A DNA stretch of 64,000 nucleotides from NCBI GenBank assembly GCA_944548615.1, contig OX155960.1, positions 16,709,033 to 16,773,032 of the forward strand, given 5' to 3'. Of the stretch, positions 21,486 to 33,089 are shown piece after piece. The stretch's first letter is position 1. Each line of letters starts with the position of its first letter. This DNA is from Micropterix aruncella (lineage: Eukaryota > Arthropoda > Insecta > Lepidoptera > Micropterigidae). The translations under genes were made by a program, and so were the position numbers. Under the pieces are notes generated by a model. That model made no database searches. It saw only the letters and a list, made by a program, of their open reading frames with translations, and was not told where the DNA came from.

Positions 21486-21945
21486 TCGGTTGTGTCACCC
21501 CAAGATTTTACAGGCAAGTTCAACCCCACCCCCCGCTCCGCGCCGATTCGGAGTATATTTGTAGTATTTTTCGTGGTATCAAAATGGTATTTTTACAAAA
21601 AATATGCAGTATTTTCAGAATATCATCTGTGTCGCTTGCATACGAGAGGTTTTATTCAGATTTTCACAACGTAATTTCGATCCAATAAGGCACCTATGCA
21701 CCGAATTCCGAGTCTCTAAGTCTAATATTTCGAAATCAAAGTATGACTAGCGCGCCCCCTGGTGGATCGATTTCAACTACAATCTTTTAATTACTTGCCA
21801 CGACCAAATGATGCCTGCATGCCAAATTTTAGCTCAATCGGTGGAGGAATACACACAGACAGACAGATAAATGGAGACACACAGCAGGTCATCGTCTTGG
21901 GGAGAGGTGGGGGTTAAAATGTAGAAATGCTTTGTTTGGCTGCAC
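21486..21945 (+). mobile_element. Y-family repeat, full-length-like copy
   Basis: It starts CGGTTGTGTCACCCCAAG, passes a C-rich stretch, then GCGCGCCCCCTGGTGGA-like and GCATGCCAAATTTTAGCTCA, then AGGAATACACACAGACAGAC. Sister copies are at 25.8, 37.3 (-), 44.1 (-), 51.1 and 61.2 kb. No coding capacity; class unknown. Confidence 0.65.
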
Positions 21946-21949
21946 TTTG

Positions 21950-22480
21950 TCACTATTACTATTATTTTAATTTTTATTTGTGACTATTTTATTTTTTTAG
22001 AAACTTTACTATTACTGGTATTATAATTTTATTGTGACTTTTTATTTTTCTTACAAATATTACAAATATTATTTATAATTTAAGTTATGACTATATAGTT
22101 TATTATTAACCGAAGGATCAGTGTATTTAAGTATCTATTTACTTCAATGTTTTATTTTATTATAATTAAAAATTTACATATTTTATTTTTATACATATTT
22201 TTATTTAATTCAATGTTTTTTTCCATTTTCGCTTTTTTTCGTTTTGTTTAAACTACTTTGTTTTTCATTTGAATTTGTTTTCTTTTTTAAACTAGTATTT
22301 GTTTAATATGTTTGCCCTAAAACAAGTGTTTACTTAGTTGGGCGACATGGGAATGATCTTCACTATAAGCGTTACACTACTTGCTGTGGGTTTTATTTAA
22401 AGTGTAGATATTAAGTATGATTTGTTACGCTTGTTGCATATTATGTACATTACCATAAATAAATAAATAAATAAATAAAA
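21950..22480 (+). mobile_element. LINE-type 3' end with double hairpin (copy f)
   Basis: Hairpin block at 22313-22346, with first hairpin degenerate and second CTT[AGTT]GGG kept by wobble pairs. It ends CATTACCATAAATAAATAAA about 110 nt later. Subfamily shared with copy g. Confidence 0.6.
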
Positions 22481-22597
22481 TCCATCTATCTCGAAGAAAC
22501 TATTTTGCGCGTTCACAATACTTTACCTAGATGTCGATCGGCAGGCCGGTAAAGTAAAAATTGGTAACCCTGACTTTCCAGTTCGAAGTTTTATGCT

Positions 22598-23152
22598 CTA
22601 CTGTTGCTGTATAATGAATCAATTAAACCACTGTTGTAATGATACTACTGTTGCTGTATAATGAATCAATTAAACCACTGTTGTAATGATACTACTGTTG
22701 CTGTATAATGAATCAATTAAACCACTGTTGTAATGATACTACTGTTGCTGTATAATGAATCAATTAAACCACTGTTGTAATGATACTACTGTTGCTGTAT
22801 AATGAATCAATTAAACCACTGTTGTAATGATACTACTGTTGCTGTATAATGAATCAATTAAACCACTGTTGTAATGATACTACTGTTGCTGTATAATGAA
22901 TCAATTAAACCACTGTTGTAATGATACTACTGTTGCTGTATAATGAATCAATTAAACCACTGTTGTAATGATACTACTGTTGCTGTATAATGAATCAATT
23001 AAACCACTGTTGTAATGATACTACTGTTGCTGTATAATGAATCAATTAAACCACTGTTGTAATGATACTACTGTTGCTGTATAATGAATCAATTAAACCA
23101 CTGTTGTAATGATACTACTGTTGCTGTATAATGAATCAATTAAACCACTGTT
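22598..23152. repeat. 47-bp satellite array, about 11.8 copies
   Basis: Unit CTACTGTTGCTGTATAATGA followed by ATCAATTAAACCACTGTTGT and AATGATA. Period is exactly 47 bp from 22598, with units that look identical. It ends within a unit at AAACCACTGTTTAAC. Confidence 0.95.
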
Positions 23153-23159
23153 TAACTAC

Positions 23160-23560
23160 TAGGCTGTCATGAGTATAGACTCAAAAATCCCGCGCCGGTC
23201 AACGATGATAGTAATAACAATCGCTATAATTAATAATAATTATCGGAGTAATTACATTAGTGGGATAAGTCATTAAATTCATTGAGTAAAAAGGTGATTT
23301 TATTGTGACCACGGTGTCAAGAGACGTAGTGATTAGATTAGCGCAATTGGATTGCAGGAGATGACCTTTTGGCATGTATTGTTATGGACTTGGTACATGT
23401 GACTTTTGACAGGAGGTTGTGGACATCCGTATTATGACTGTAAAATGTTTGCATCATCAAAATCTGGGTCGGATACGAATAGGTCTAAGTCAAATAATTA
23501 TGTATTTATTATATAATATAATTTTACGAAAAATACTCGGAGACATACAGGCTGAGTTTC
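23160..23560. other. No gene seen
   Basis: Unassigned, between the 47-bp array and a T-family MITE. Confidence 0.35.
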
Positions 23561-23561
23561 A

Positions 23562-23908
23562 ATTAAGCGGCATCCTTAAAAGGGGTAAATCAGTACGAGC
23601 AAGTAAGCAAGTTTAAAAAAATATATATTTTGACTTTTTTTTATAATTTCTTTGTTTTATTATTTAAAAATAGTATAAAAACCCCTGAGCACGATGCGCC
23701 ATCTAGTGGTAGGTAAAATATCGCTAATATTGTTTATCACCGATATTTTACCTACCGATAGACTTTTAATTAACAGTCAAGGTCTACAAATTTTCAAATT
23801 AAACAAAATCAAAAAAAACATTATTTTTTTGTTGTTTTTCCCAAAAAAAATATTATGACTTGTTTAGTTGCTCGTATTGATTTACATCCTTGAAGGATGC
23901 CGGTTTTA
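23562..23908. mobile_element. T-family MITE, copy 1
   Basis: Left GCGGCATCCTTAAAAGGGGT and right (inverted) CCGGCATCCTTCAAGGATGT, both followed by a TAAATCA.TACGAGCAA block. The centre is also self-complementary: TAGTGGTAGGTAAAATAT / ATATTTTACCTACCGATAG. The whole element can fold. Copy 2 is at 57471. Confidence 0.75.
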
Positions 23909-23909
23909 A

Positions 23910-24585
23910 AACTCACCTGTATATTTCTTTTTCACTTTATTTGTCCACATTTAGTATATTCGGGATATTTCTGTCTTGTCTTTTGTTTAAAGTTTCCTTG
24001 TATGTTTGATCCACTTATCTATTTTACTTTTCTAGTTTCCTTATCCATTTCCTTAATTTTTTATACATACTTCCGGGATTGCTATCTATGCACTGAGAAC
24101 AATCTTGGATTTCTTTCTACATTACTATGTCCAAGCATTTTCCTCGGCATGTAAGCACTTTTAAAATATGGGGAAAATATGAAGTGAGCGTTGCAAATCG
24201 TGCAAGTACATAAAAATAGGAATGTATAAAATTTAATAATTTCGTTCGGTACGTAAAAACGGTTGTGGAAGTTTCATCGTTTTTACAAATATTTTATATG
24301 GGTTTAAAAATCACTGCGTAAAACATTTGTCATTCGAATAAATCCTATATAAAACACTGAAAAATAGATTGCACCCTTTGTTTCCCAATATATTTTATTA
24401 CCTTAATGATTGTGTCTAAATATCGCTATTTATTCTGATAATTTACTCAATCTATCACGTTGTACGGGTGCAGCTAATGCTGTTAAGAAATCCCCAACTA
24501 AATACTTTATTTTTATTTTTTTTTATTTGTTTTGTGGGGGCTTTTCCAAGGTCTTTCTGAGCCTTGTAACACTGCGACCATTGCT
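23910..24585. other. No gene seen
   Basis: AT-rich, no recognised gene. The part after about 24400 may be the 3' UTR of the minus-strand LINE that follows. Confidence 0.35.
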
Positions 24586-24587
24586 GA

Positions 24588-25050
24588 TCTATTGTGCGCA
24601 AAGCCTCGTGTCATTTAAGAACCGCAACAGGCTTTTGGCGTAAGATTGTTTTACCTCGTCAGGTTGGAGGTAATGACCACTCAAGTGGGTGTATCTTTTA
24701 CGCATCAGCGGGCAACACTCGCACACGAGGTGCAGGGAAGTTTCCTCTACCCCTTAGCAGAACCTGCACATTTTCGTATCCCGGAGCTTGAGGCTGTACA
24801 TGTGTTTGTTCAGGTCACAATGCCCCGTGGGCGCCCTCTCCAGTATGCGTAGATTGTTCCTATTTAGCGATAATGCGTCACGGGCAGTCTTACGGTCGTA
24901 AGCCTTAATTAGCGCTTTGGAATGATTCAAACTTCGCGTGTTGTTCCAGTGGTTGACGGATTGTTCTAAACATATTTTTTGAGGCCGATTTTTATCGTTC
25001 AGGGCATTATAACGTTCCCTTTGCTCCCGTCTTAGCACGTTCATTGTCAT
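24588..25050 (-). mobile_element. Non-LTR retrotransposon ORF2 C-terminus (RNase H-bearing clade)
   Basis: Minus-strand frame ending a LINE ORF2 after RNase H: ILERAPTGHCDLNKHMYSL, TKMCRFC, then (after an in-frame TAA) VEETSLHLVCEC and a C-terminal LRFLNDTRLCAQ stop. The CxxC..ETxxHxxxxC pattern is typical of R1/LOA/I-like elements. The in-frame stop and missing RT make it dead. Confidence 0.7.
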
Positions 25051-25811
25051 TTGTCAAAACTCACTCACTTGGTTCACTCAGCAGTAACATCGCTCGCTCG
25101 CTATTAATATTCTTAAATTTTACGCAAAAGAACCCAGCGTGATGTTTAGTTACGTTTGCATGTAACTGCCGTTTAAAGTTAACGGGGCTATTCACCTATG
25201 CAATTTAAAATCCGCAATCACTATTCGCACAAATGTTTAGCACTAAGAACAAACAAACGTAGATGAATTCGCAATAAAATTATTAACGTCTCGGCATGAG
25301 GCTGGAGGTCAGTTTACTTTGCGCCGTTTAATGCCGAGAGGAAAAGGTGAGAAGCAAGAGAGAAAAAGAGAAAATAATATGACGTAAACGTAGCGAGTGC
25401 CTCAGCAGATCCATATCGAGTCAGGTCTTAATATACGAAAAACATTACAATTCTGCTATATACAGAAAATAATTGAGAATTGAGATTTTTTTGAAAAATT
25501 ACTAGTGTTTGGCAACACTGTGTCTGCCATAATCTTTCAGAGAAACCACTCGAAAGGCCAAGGGGGAAACCGACCAATGTTTCATTTTTGTGGCTTGTTT
25601 CAAAGCGAATTGAAGCACGAATCGATTTAGGAAAGAAAGAGTATGCCCTTAAATGAAGGGAGAAGAAAACGTGTGACCAAACTACTAATCAAACCATTGA
25701 TATAAAAATACGAACAAGACTTTGATAAAAAATAACGCAAATCCTCAAACATTACAAATATTCTTAAAGAATTAAATTTATGAAATCGTAATATAAATAC
25801 AAATAGTCAAA
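25051..25811. other. No gene seen
   Basis: Contains a CTCACTCACTTGGTTCACTC tract and, at about 25511, TTGGCAACACTG, which resembles an hAT right terminus; no matching left end was found. Confidence 0.35.
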
Positions 25812-26145
25812 AAGTCGGCTGTGTCACCCCGACTTTCCGGCAAGTAGACAACCCCCCCCCCCCCCCGCGCTAACACAACCTGCCCCCGCACGCCGATTCG
25901 TAGTACATTTGTAGTTATTTCTTATTTGCGTCGCTTGTATATGAGATATTCCAACTAAAACGTGATTTGAAAATGATGCATGCATGCCAAATTTCAGCTC
26001 GATCGGATGAAGCGTTTGGGCACTATTGTGGAGGAATACACACAGGCACATACAAACACACACACACACACACACGCACACATACAGAGAGACGTACAGA
26101 AGTGCGTTCCCAATACTTTCCCTTGGCCCGGGAAAGTAATAATTA
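25812..26145 (+). mobile_element. Y-family repeat with poly-C and (AC)n
   Basis: GTGTCACCCCGACTTTCCGG, a C15 run at 25852-25866, GCATGCCAAATTTCAGCTCG, (AC)n at about 26055-26078, and an end near TTCCCAATACTTTCCCTTGG. Open frames across it are produced by the repeats. Confidence 0.65.
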
Positions 26146-27130
26146 ACTTGCCAAATTATATATGTATGTGTAATAATTGTAGGTACCACTTGCTCCATAA
26201 ATTAAATGCTGTATAAAAAACCGCCTCTTCATTAAAATTAAAATCATCAATAAATATTCAAATCATCTAAGAATCTTGGATCTTGAATGTTGATCTTGAA
26301 CCTCAAAAATCAATTTAGGATGCGTTCTCTTTATACGGACTGTTCATGGCTGCAAAATAAACCTTTCAAGGGTTGAACTATGTATGTGGCACTAAATAAG
26401 ATTTTTTTTTTTTTAGATTTCGAGTTTTATTTCTGACAGACAAAAAAAACATATTTTTGGGTAACAGGAGATTTATTTGTACGGGATTATTATTCTATAC
26501 GAAAAACTGAAATGAAAACTATTTTTTTCTATTTTGGTCTCGGATACCGAGGAAACACGAGTTTTATGTTCAACTTTCGGATAACCTAACAGTAATAAAG
26601 GTTTAAATTAAAAAAATGTAAATGACTTTCAACTCAGTTTTTAATGTAGAATAATTTTCTGTACAAAAAGTATCTGAATACTCCAACAATCCAACAAAAT
26701 TCTTCCTTAGAAAAACTTAAAAATCAAATTATAAAAAATATTTAATAATAAAGTTTTGTAATTGTAGAAATGTTCACCAGACTTGCTTCGTTCAATTGTA
26801 AATAAGCCAAATGTTTTTTTTGTGCATTTAATGATCGACTCTATTGAATAGAAGAGGTAAGGGAAAATAAGTTCAATTCGAATGCAACTACCGGCCACTT
26901 ACGCATTGCGTAATCCCCGCTTGACTCGGAATTTCTTGATTAGCATTAATACTTAGACCAGATTTAAATACTTCTACAAACTGGGAAAATGAGTCTTAAA
27001 AATATTCACGACCTTCCCGACTATAAGCATAGTAAAATAAGAACAATATAACATCTTTATAGTACGCACCGATTTCGCACCCATACAAGCGCTCGTTGTC
27101 CGTACGCTACCACTACATAGTTTCTTGGGC
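26146..27130. other. No gene seen
   Basis: AT-rich, unassigned. Short frames show no domain. Confidence 0.35.
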
Positions 27131-27140
27131 GCCTCGGTCT

Positions 27141-27741
27141 CAGTGTTGCAAACTTAGACGATATGTCGCCATTTAGGCTACCTCGAATGGGTTATCGGCG
27201 ACCAAAAAATACCAAATAATCGCAAGTCGCCGATGTAGGCTACACCAGTTGTTCGATTTTTACGGCGAGGACGATTTTATTTATTTCTAATATAATGGTG
27301 CCGAAAATTTGGGTAACGTATATTTTTTTTAATAAATAATTTCTCCTTTATTAACCTTAAGTATAAGATTTTTCAAACTTTCGTAGTTAGGAAAGTAGTT
27401 AAGAAAATTAGGTTTTTTCCATAATGTACCTAGTTTTAATAGATAAATGGTCATATTACATTGTATATTTATGTTTGGTTCGTGATATCATGTCCATAAA
27501 TACAGTAGCTTTATACAAAATTGTATTATATTTTCTCATACAATTTTATTCCATCCAATGTTTGTTTTTTTATGTACTTACTAAGCTTGGTATTTTTTAA
27601 AGTATCTGTAATTGTCTAGAATGACTTCAAGACTTGCAATTCTTTTCATTGGCAAAAAACGGTTTTTTTCAAAACGGCTACTTTAGGCTATCTTTTCTGC
27701 TGACATCGGCGACTATTTAAGTCTGGCACTTGGCAACGCTG
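27141..27741. mobile_element. Non-autonomous hAT element, 601 bp
   Basis: Ends CAGTGTTGC and (inverted) CAGCGTTGC, the common hAT terminus. It is flanked by a perfect 8-bp duplication CTCGGTCT (27133-27140 and 27742-27749), the hAT hallmark. Subterminal GTCGCC..TTTAGGCTA words are also inverted at both ends. No transposase. Confidence 0.9.
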
Positions 27742-27749
27742 CTCGGTCT

Positions 27750-28840
27750 GTGCCTCGGTGCTAGCCTATCAGGGCTGCCAGAAATTACATTTACGTTACG
27801 AAATTACATTTACGTGGTAACGTTTATTGTTCATTTGCGTAGGCAAGTATGTGTCTCGGTAAGAAGGTGCATAGGTATGTAAGTGCGTAGGTAGGTAGGT
27901 AGGCAGATGTGTTTTTGTTTTAGTACCTACTTTAACTTACTAAAATGTAGGTATTTCGAACACATGCAACAATTGATGAATGCTGTCACACAAAGTCAGC
28001 ACTAACAAATATATTATGTTACAGTACAATTTTGGGGAACCGACTCTTGATCTATAAACGAAAAATACATTAACATTTAACGTACATAATAATTATAAAG
28101 AATTGCATTTCTGCTTTAGGTAATTGGTTCACAAATTGTCAATTGTGTATTTGTTGTGGCAACCTTCGTGGTTCGGCGAAGCGTAGGTACTTATTTCGAA
28201 AACGGGCTCGAGATGTTCTACTGATGTTATTTTACTATGCTATAAGTCTTCCAAAACGACAGAAAGCAAAGCAGGCGCCTATGGTTTGGCTAAAGATAAG
28301 TGGGGTTAAGTGTTTTAGACGTGTTGGTCACGTCGCGTTGACTCACAATTTTTAGTAGGTACCTATAACTACTGAAACCCGTGTAGGAAAATGTAGGTAC
28401 ATATTCGGTGAGCACAATTAGATAAAAATATAACAACACGAGGTAGTCTGGTTTAAACTAGACCATCCAGACAGTTCGAAAAAATAGCTGGATAAGATTG
28501 CGATTTGACTGAAATTCGTAATAGTTTGGGAGTCTGATAGTTTTGGAAAATCTTATACTTTCAGACAGTATTTTGTCCACAGAGTTAGCAGGCCAGATTC
28601 CGGGACACCTGGTGCTGGCATACTAGGAAAGGTTTGATTTTAATGAGTACCCCAAAGTGTTTTGGAAGAGCTGAAAATTCATCAGTAGATAGTGAATGCA
28701 ATAAAGAGCTCGAAACATATGGTCAGACTGCTTCGTAATCGATCGCATGGCGTGAGCATTTCCATACCACTATATTGCGCCATTGCGACCATTATATTGA
28801 GCTGCATAGTAGACCGATACGTCATAGACCGATGCGTGTA
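27750..28840. other. No gene seen
   Basis: Unassigned. A (GTAG)n tract lies at about 27887-27905. A 70-codon frame near 28.2 kb has no recognisable family. Confidence 0.35.
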
Positions 28841-28844
28841 TTGT

Positions 28845-29116
28845 TAGAATCGTTTGTCATCCCGAGTGCCATAGGATACCTTAATAACTATCCAAATATC
28901 AAGTAAATAAAAGTCTAAATGTCTAAATCTCACATGCCAAAAAATTAACATAAATATATCCTGTTTAGTATCAAATGAAAGGCCCGATTGAGTACATTCC
29001 GGAAATATACATGTATCTATATGGATAAATAAACAATCCACAAATATTTCCTAAAAACCTGTAATAAAAATAATTATAAATACAAAAGTACACTTTCACG
29101 ACAGTCGTGATTTTTA
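28845..29116 (-). mobile_element. Z-family MITE, truncated copy
   Basis: Inverted Z interior (GTGCCATAGGATACC, TATATGGATAAATAAACA) ending in ACGACAGTCGTGA. The other terminus is missing. It abuts the next Z copy directly. Confidence 0.7.
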
Positions 29117-29120
29117 TTCT

Positions 29121-29515
29121 TTTTACACGACTGCCCAATAAAAAGGGAGTGAAATGTGTATAGGCTTCATCAATGTACGTTTTCCGTTTCTTTATTCCAT
29201 TATAACTTCTAAGCGCTCAAACCGATTTAGAAGTATGTAGTATTGTTAGAACCGTTATGTCATCACGAGTGTCATAGGGTACCTTAACTGTCAAAATATC
29301 AATTAAATAGTAGTATAAATGTCCAAATCTCCAAATGTCAATAAATTAACACAAACATATCGTGTTTGGTGTCAAGTGAATGGTCTCATTGAGTACATTT
29401 CGCAAATATACGTGTATTATGGATAAATATAAATAAATACACCAAATTTTAAAAAGAAATGTAATAAAAATAATTATTAATACAATATTTCACTTTCTGT
29501 AACGGCAGTCGTGAT
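29121..29515 (-). mobile_element. Z-family MITE, near-complete copy
   Basis: Termini ACACGACTGCCC (left) and GTAACGGCAGTCGTG (right). Interior inverted relative to the 8.5 kb copy. With 28845-29116 it forms a same-orientation tandem pair joined by GATTTTTATTCTTTTT, the same sequence that follows this copy. Confidence 0.75.
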
Positions 29516-29574
29516 TTTTATTCTTTTTAATCAATTTACTTGTTGAATAAAGCGTTTATTATTATTATTCCTCG

Positions 29575-29695
29575 TCTTACATGGCTGCGAATTCAAACAG
29601 CTAGTGCAGATTTCTAAGCTAGGGGAGATAGAATCGCAGCCATGGCCGCCTGTGTACGGCACTGAACACGGCACATAAAGAAGAAGAAGATACTT
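29575..29695. repeat. Short repeat with AAGAAGAAG tail
   Basis: GC-richer block (TCGCAGCCATGGCCGCC) ending ACATAAAGAAGAAGAAG. It looks like the 3' end of a retroposon; class not recognised. Confidence 0.35.
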
Positions 29696-29796
29696 AAATA
29701 TATGTCAAATCCGCTAGAAATCTCTGCTCCTACTTCCACTCGAGTGACAAAATCAGTTAGTCATCATTAAAAAAATAACAACGTAGGAGGGGGCCC

Positions 29797-30518
29797 AAAA
29801 GATGAACATCCCCCAGAAGATGAACATTTGACGGATTTTCGAATATCCTAAGAGATGGTATTTTTTTCTGTTGGGGAAACATTTTTTTTTCGTAATGGCA
29901 ATGACATCCCTATGCTTGTGTAGAATTTGGTGTCAGTATTGCGACCAGTCGTGACAGGATAGCGCGTTGAAATTGTGCCTGGAGTGATTCGTTACTTTTG
30001 TATGGAAACCTTCTAAGGTATGCACTTACCATCACTAAGCTTTTTCGTTGATTGTTCGAATTTGAATTGTCAGAACATGACTCTAATGCTATGGATGAAA
30101 TATACACTATGTTATTGACTGTTAAAAGAGTTTAATGGAAATTAAAATCAGTTATGTTATTTAAAAACCGCTGTTCAAGTAATGGTCCTCAAAAGTTAAC
30201 TGAAACCCAATAGTTGAACGTCGTTCATGTATTGGGTATTTCCACGAAAAGTAGATTAGCGTTTTTGACGCACGACTGGATTATTTTATTTGACAATAAT
30301 GGCATGAATGACTTAAGCATTTTATTATTTATATTACTACCAAAACATGAACTTCTGTTTCCATTGTAATTAAAGAGTTTCTGTTGAAAATAGTTTGTAT
30401 GGTGTTCAATTATTGGGTACCGAGACCAATAGATGAACGAACATTTTTGTATGATGTTCATCTATTGGATATTGACACCAATACTTGAACGAACAAATAA
30501 TATTCGTTCAACTAATGG
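29797..30518. repeat. Subterminal repeats of the pogo-like element (left set)
   Basis: The word GTTCAnnTAnTGG or its complement occurs at about 30172, 30207, 30222, 30403, 30426, 30456, 30478 and 30505, and as shorter AGATGAACAT at 29800 and 29818. Right-side partners are at 32867 and 33060, with a weak one at 32847. Orientations alternate. Confidence 0.8.
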
Positions 30519-30847
30519 CGGCGGTAACCATTAAGTGAAATTTGAGCCGAGGAGGCCAATTTATAATCAAAAAATCGGATAAGCAGTATTTCGATAACAA
30601 AGGGCATTTTTTTTTAAATTATTGAAATGATTTTCTAGCTCTAAAAACTAATCAACATTACTTCTCAATATAGAATTAACATTTAAATATTTACTTCTGC
30701 CCTGATTTCATATTACTTAAACATGGCATGGTCCTTGGCATGCATCACTCTAATGAGCAAATACGAGTATTTAGATCTATTTATTTACGCGTATTATATA
30801 ATTCACCACAAGATTAATGTATACTACATAATATATTTATTTGCCAG

Positions 30848-31845
30848 ATGTCACCCAAGGTTGAGAAGAAATACTCGCAGAAGTCTTCAGAAACAGCAGT
30901 GAAGCTTATAAAGTCGAACGCAATTTCGTTACATCGGGCCAGCCTGCAATTTGGAATACCAAAGGGAGCTTTGCACAACAAGGTGCGAGGCAAAGTTCCA
31001 CTGGAGTCTAAAAAAGGTCCTGCCACAATATTAACGGATCATGAGGAGAATAAACTCGCGACATGCATAATAAACATGGCCAAAATTGGATATGCTATGA
31101 ATATCGAAGACGTTAAAGATTCTGTTCAACACTTCATGGAGAATTCCATCAGAGCAAAAGAATTTCCGGGTGGGCGGCCAGGAAGAAAATGGATATGCCT
31201 GTTCTTAAATAGACACCCTAACATTACCAAGAGAAATACCGAGATTATTTTCCGTTCTAGAGCCATGATAAGTGAGAAGATGACCAGAGAATGGTTTCAA
31301 GCCTTAAAGACGTACCTAGATCAAGAGAACCAATCAGACATTCTCAACGACCCACGCCGTATCTTTAATTCAGATGAGACAGGAATTCAACTCGGCCCAA
31401 AATCAGGAGTCGTACTAGGATCAAAAAGTTATCGGAATACGTACGACGTAGCTATTGCAAAGGAGAAAGAATGTATCACCACCCTGAGTATTTTTTACGC
31501 CAATGGTGATATTGCACCTCCAATGGTAGTTTATCCATTGAAGCGGATATCAAAGAAATAGTGAATTTCGTCCCTGATGATTGGGGAATAGGACGCTCGA
31601 AATCTGGTTGGATGATTGGAGATACTTTTTATGACTATATTGTAAATATTTTCTATCCCTGGATCATTAAAAAGAACATTACAATGCCAATATTGCTACT
31701 ACTTGATGGACACAAATCACATGTTAACTTACAATTGCACGAATTTTGTAGAGAAAAAGATCTTATACTGTATTGCGTTTTGCCCAACGCCACGCACATA
31801 CACATACAGGGAATGCGAACAATTCTTCATAAATTGATGTTTTAA
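30848..31845 (+). pseudogene. pogo/Tigger transposase, N-terminal and DDE part, frameshifted
   Basis: ATG at 30848. Residues about 5-55 form a psq-type helix-turn-helix (SLHRASLQFGIPKGALHNKV). About 60-150 is a CENP-B-like second DNA-binding domain with GRPGRKWICLFLNRHPNIT. The DDE_1 domain shows the first Asp in IFNSDETGIQ. The frame ends in KRISKK* at 31561; the next frame continues directly (FVPDDWGIGRSKSGWMIG) with the second Asp in LLLDGHKSH. This implies a single-base deletion at the junction. After CVLPNATHIHIQ the usual QPLDV block with the third Asp is absent, so a deletion has removed a catalytic residue. The enzyme cannot be functional. Confidence 0.85.
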
Positions 31846-31879
31846 AAGTCATTGACTCAGCTGCTTCAAGTTCAGCAGT

Positions 31880-32665
31880 AACTGACTGTGAACCAAGTAC
31901 TTCGGCAATGTGAGTGATACCACTATCTAAACAAATTATAGTTCTAAGTAATGAACTAGTTGATCGAAAAGAAGTAGTACTTCAAACAAAAAGGAAATTT
32001 GAGGTAAATGAAAATAAATTTAAAAGCATTGGCGAGATTTTGATATATCCTGAGAGTCAGAAGAAAGCGACAATAAAAATAAAATATTCACCCATACCAT
32101 TGGCAATTACATCAAAAAATTTAACGAGATTATGCAAAAAAAAGAAACGGAGAAGAAATAAACAGAAGAGGCTATACTGCTTCGAAAAATAATGAAAGAA
32201 TAAAAGAAAGCTGAAAAGCCACTAATAAAAAATTGTACTAAAAATAAGAAAAGAAATAGTAGCACGTTCATGGCTAATGGTATTTTGAGGACTATAGCTT
32301 CTATTGAAAAGGGATTTCACACAGACAAAGAAAACATTAAGGGTAATATAATAAATACCAATGTGAAAATAATTACTGGAAACTCCAAAAGCCTACAAGA
32401 ACTATCGAATTCAATAAGATATGGTACACACGTCGTTGTCGTTTTTTCTACTAATAAGAGAGACCGCTATTACGTAGGAAAGGTGGTAATGATAAATACG
32501 GAGAAGACAACGTATAAAGTCATTTTTTAAGAAAGAAAGGCAACAAATTGGATACTTTAACTTATTTTGTGAATCCAGCTGTTTCAGAACTTTCAGAAGT
32601 TTCTGTTAAGAATATAAAAGAAGTTTTGCAAATGCCCTCTTATAGTCGACGAGGCTTGTTTTGAT
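31880..32665 (+). pseudogene. pogo/Tigger transposase, C-terminal remnants
   Basis: Three frames in series: lysine-rich ESQKKATIKIKYSPIPLAIT, then YVGKVVMINTEKTTYKVIF, then EVSVKNIKEVLQMPS before TAG. This order resembles the C-terminal extension of insect Tigger-like transposases. Stops and shifts separate the pieces. Confidence 0.6.
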
Positions 32666-33089
32666 TTTCAAACGCCGTATTTGATCTGAAAATGTGTGAG
32701 TAAAAGTTTGTCTCATTATATTTGAAAATTGTACATTTTAATAAAATGTATGTAAAAGTATTTATTATAAAAGCGTATTTTCTATGTACCTAAACTTAGT
32801 TTTTCTTGTTTCCTATGTTTCTTAGTTCATAATCTGGGCCGTTAATGTTCATAGATAGGACACAAGCGTTCAACTACTGGTTATTTTCGACTTTTTCACA
32901 GTTTATATTTTTTATAAAATTGTACTATCGCTTTAAACTAAAATAAAAAATATAGGCATAATCCTAATTAAATTATCTATAAAATGTACATATACGTAAA
33001 AGGAAATAGGTTATATAAAGCCATAAAAAACCATCATAAAGTCGGCCACATCCTTAAATGTTCATCTATTGGGCCCCCTACCCTACCAT

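Larger units (their letters stand above)
29786..33083 (+). mobile_element. pogo/Tigger-like DNA transposon, 3.3 kb
   Basis: Left end TA|GGAGGGGGCCCAAAAGATGA and inverted right end TA|GGGTAGGGGGCCCAATAGA form terminal inverted repeats at TA targets, with a 2-base indel between them. Inside are a broken transposase and many repeats of GTTCAnnTAnTGG near both ends. The element seems once autonomous, now dead. Confidence 0.8.

Noticed and set aside
22598..23152. CRISPR-like regular repeats
   Set aside because: Contiguous 47-bp monomers without spacers in an animal genome; a satellite.
24410..24643. 77-codon plus-strand frame
   Set aside because: Overlaps the 3' region of the minus-strand LINE and has no domain.
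25824..26198. 124-codon minus-strand frame
   Set aside because: Made of (AC)n and poly-C tracts inside a Y repeat.
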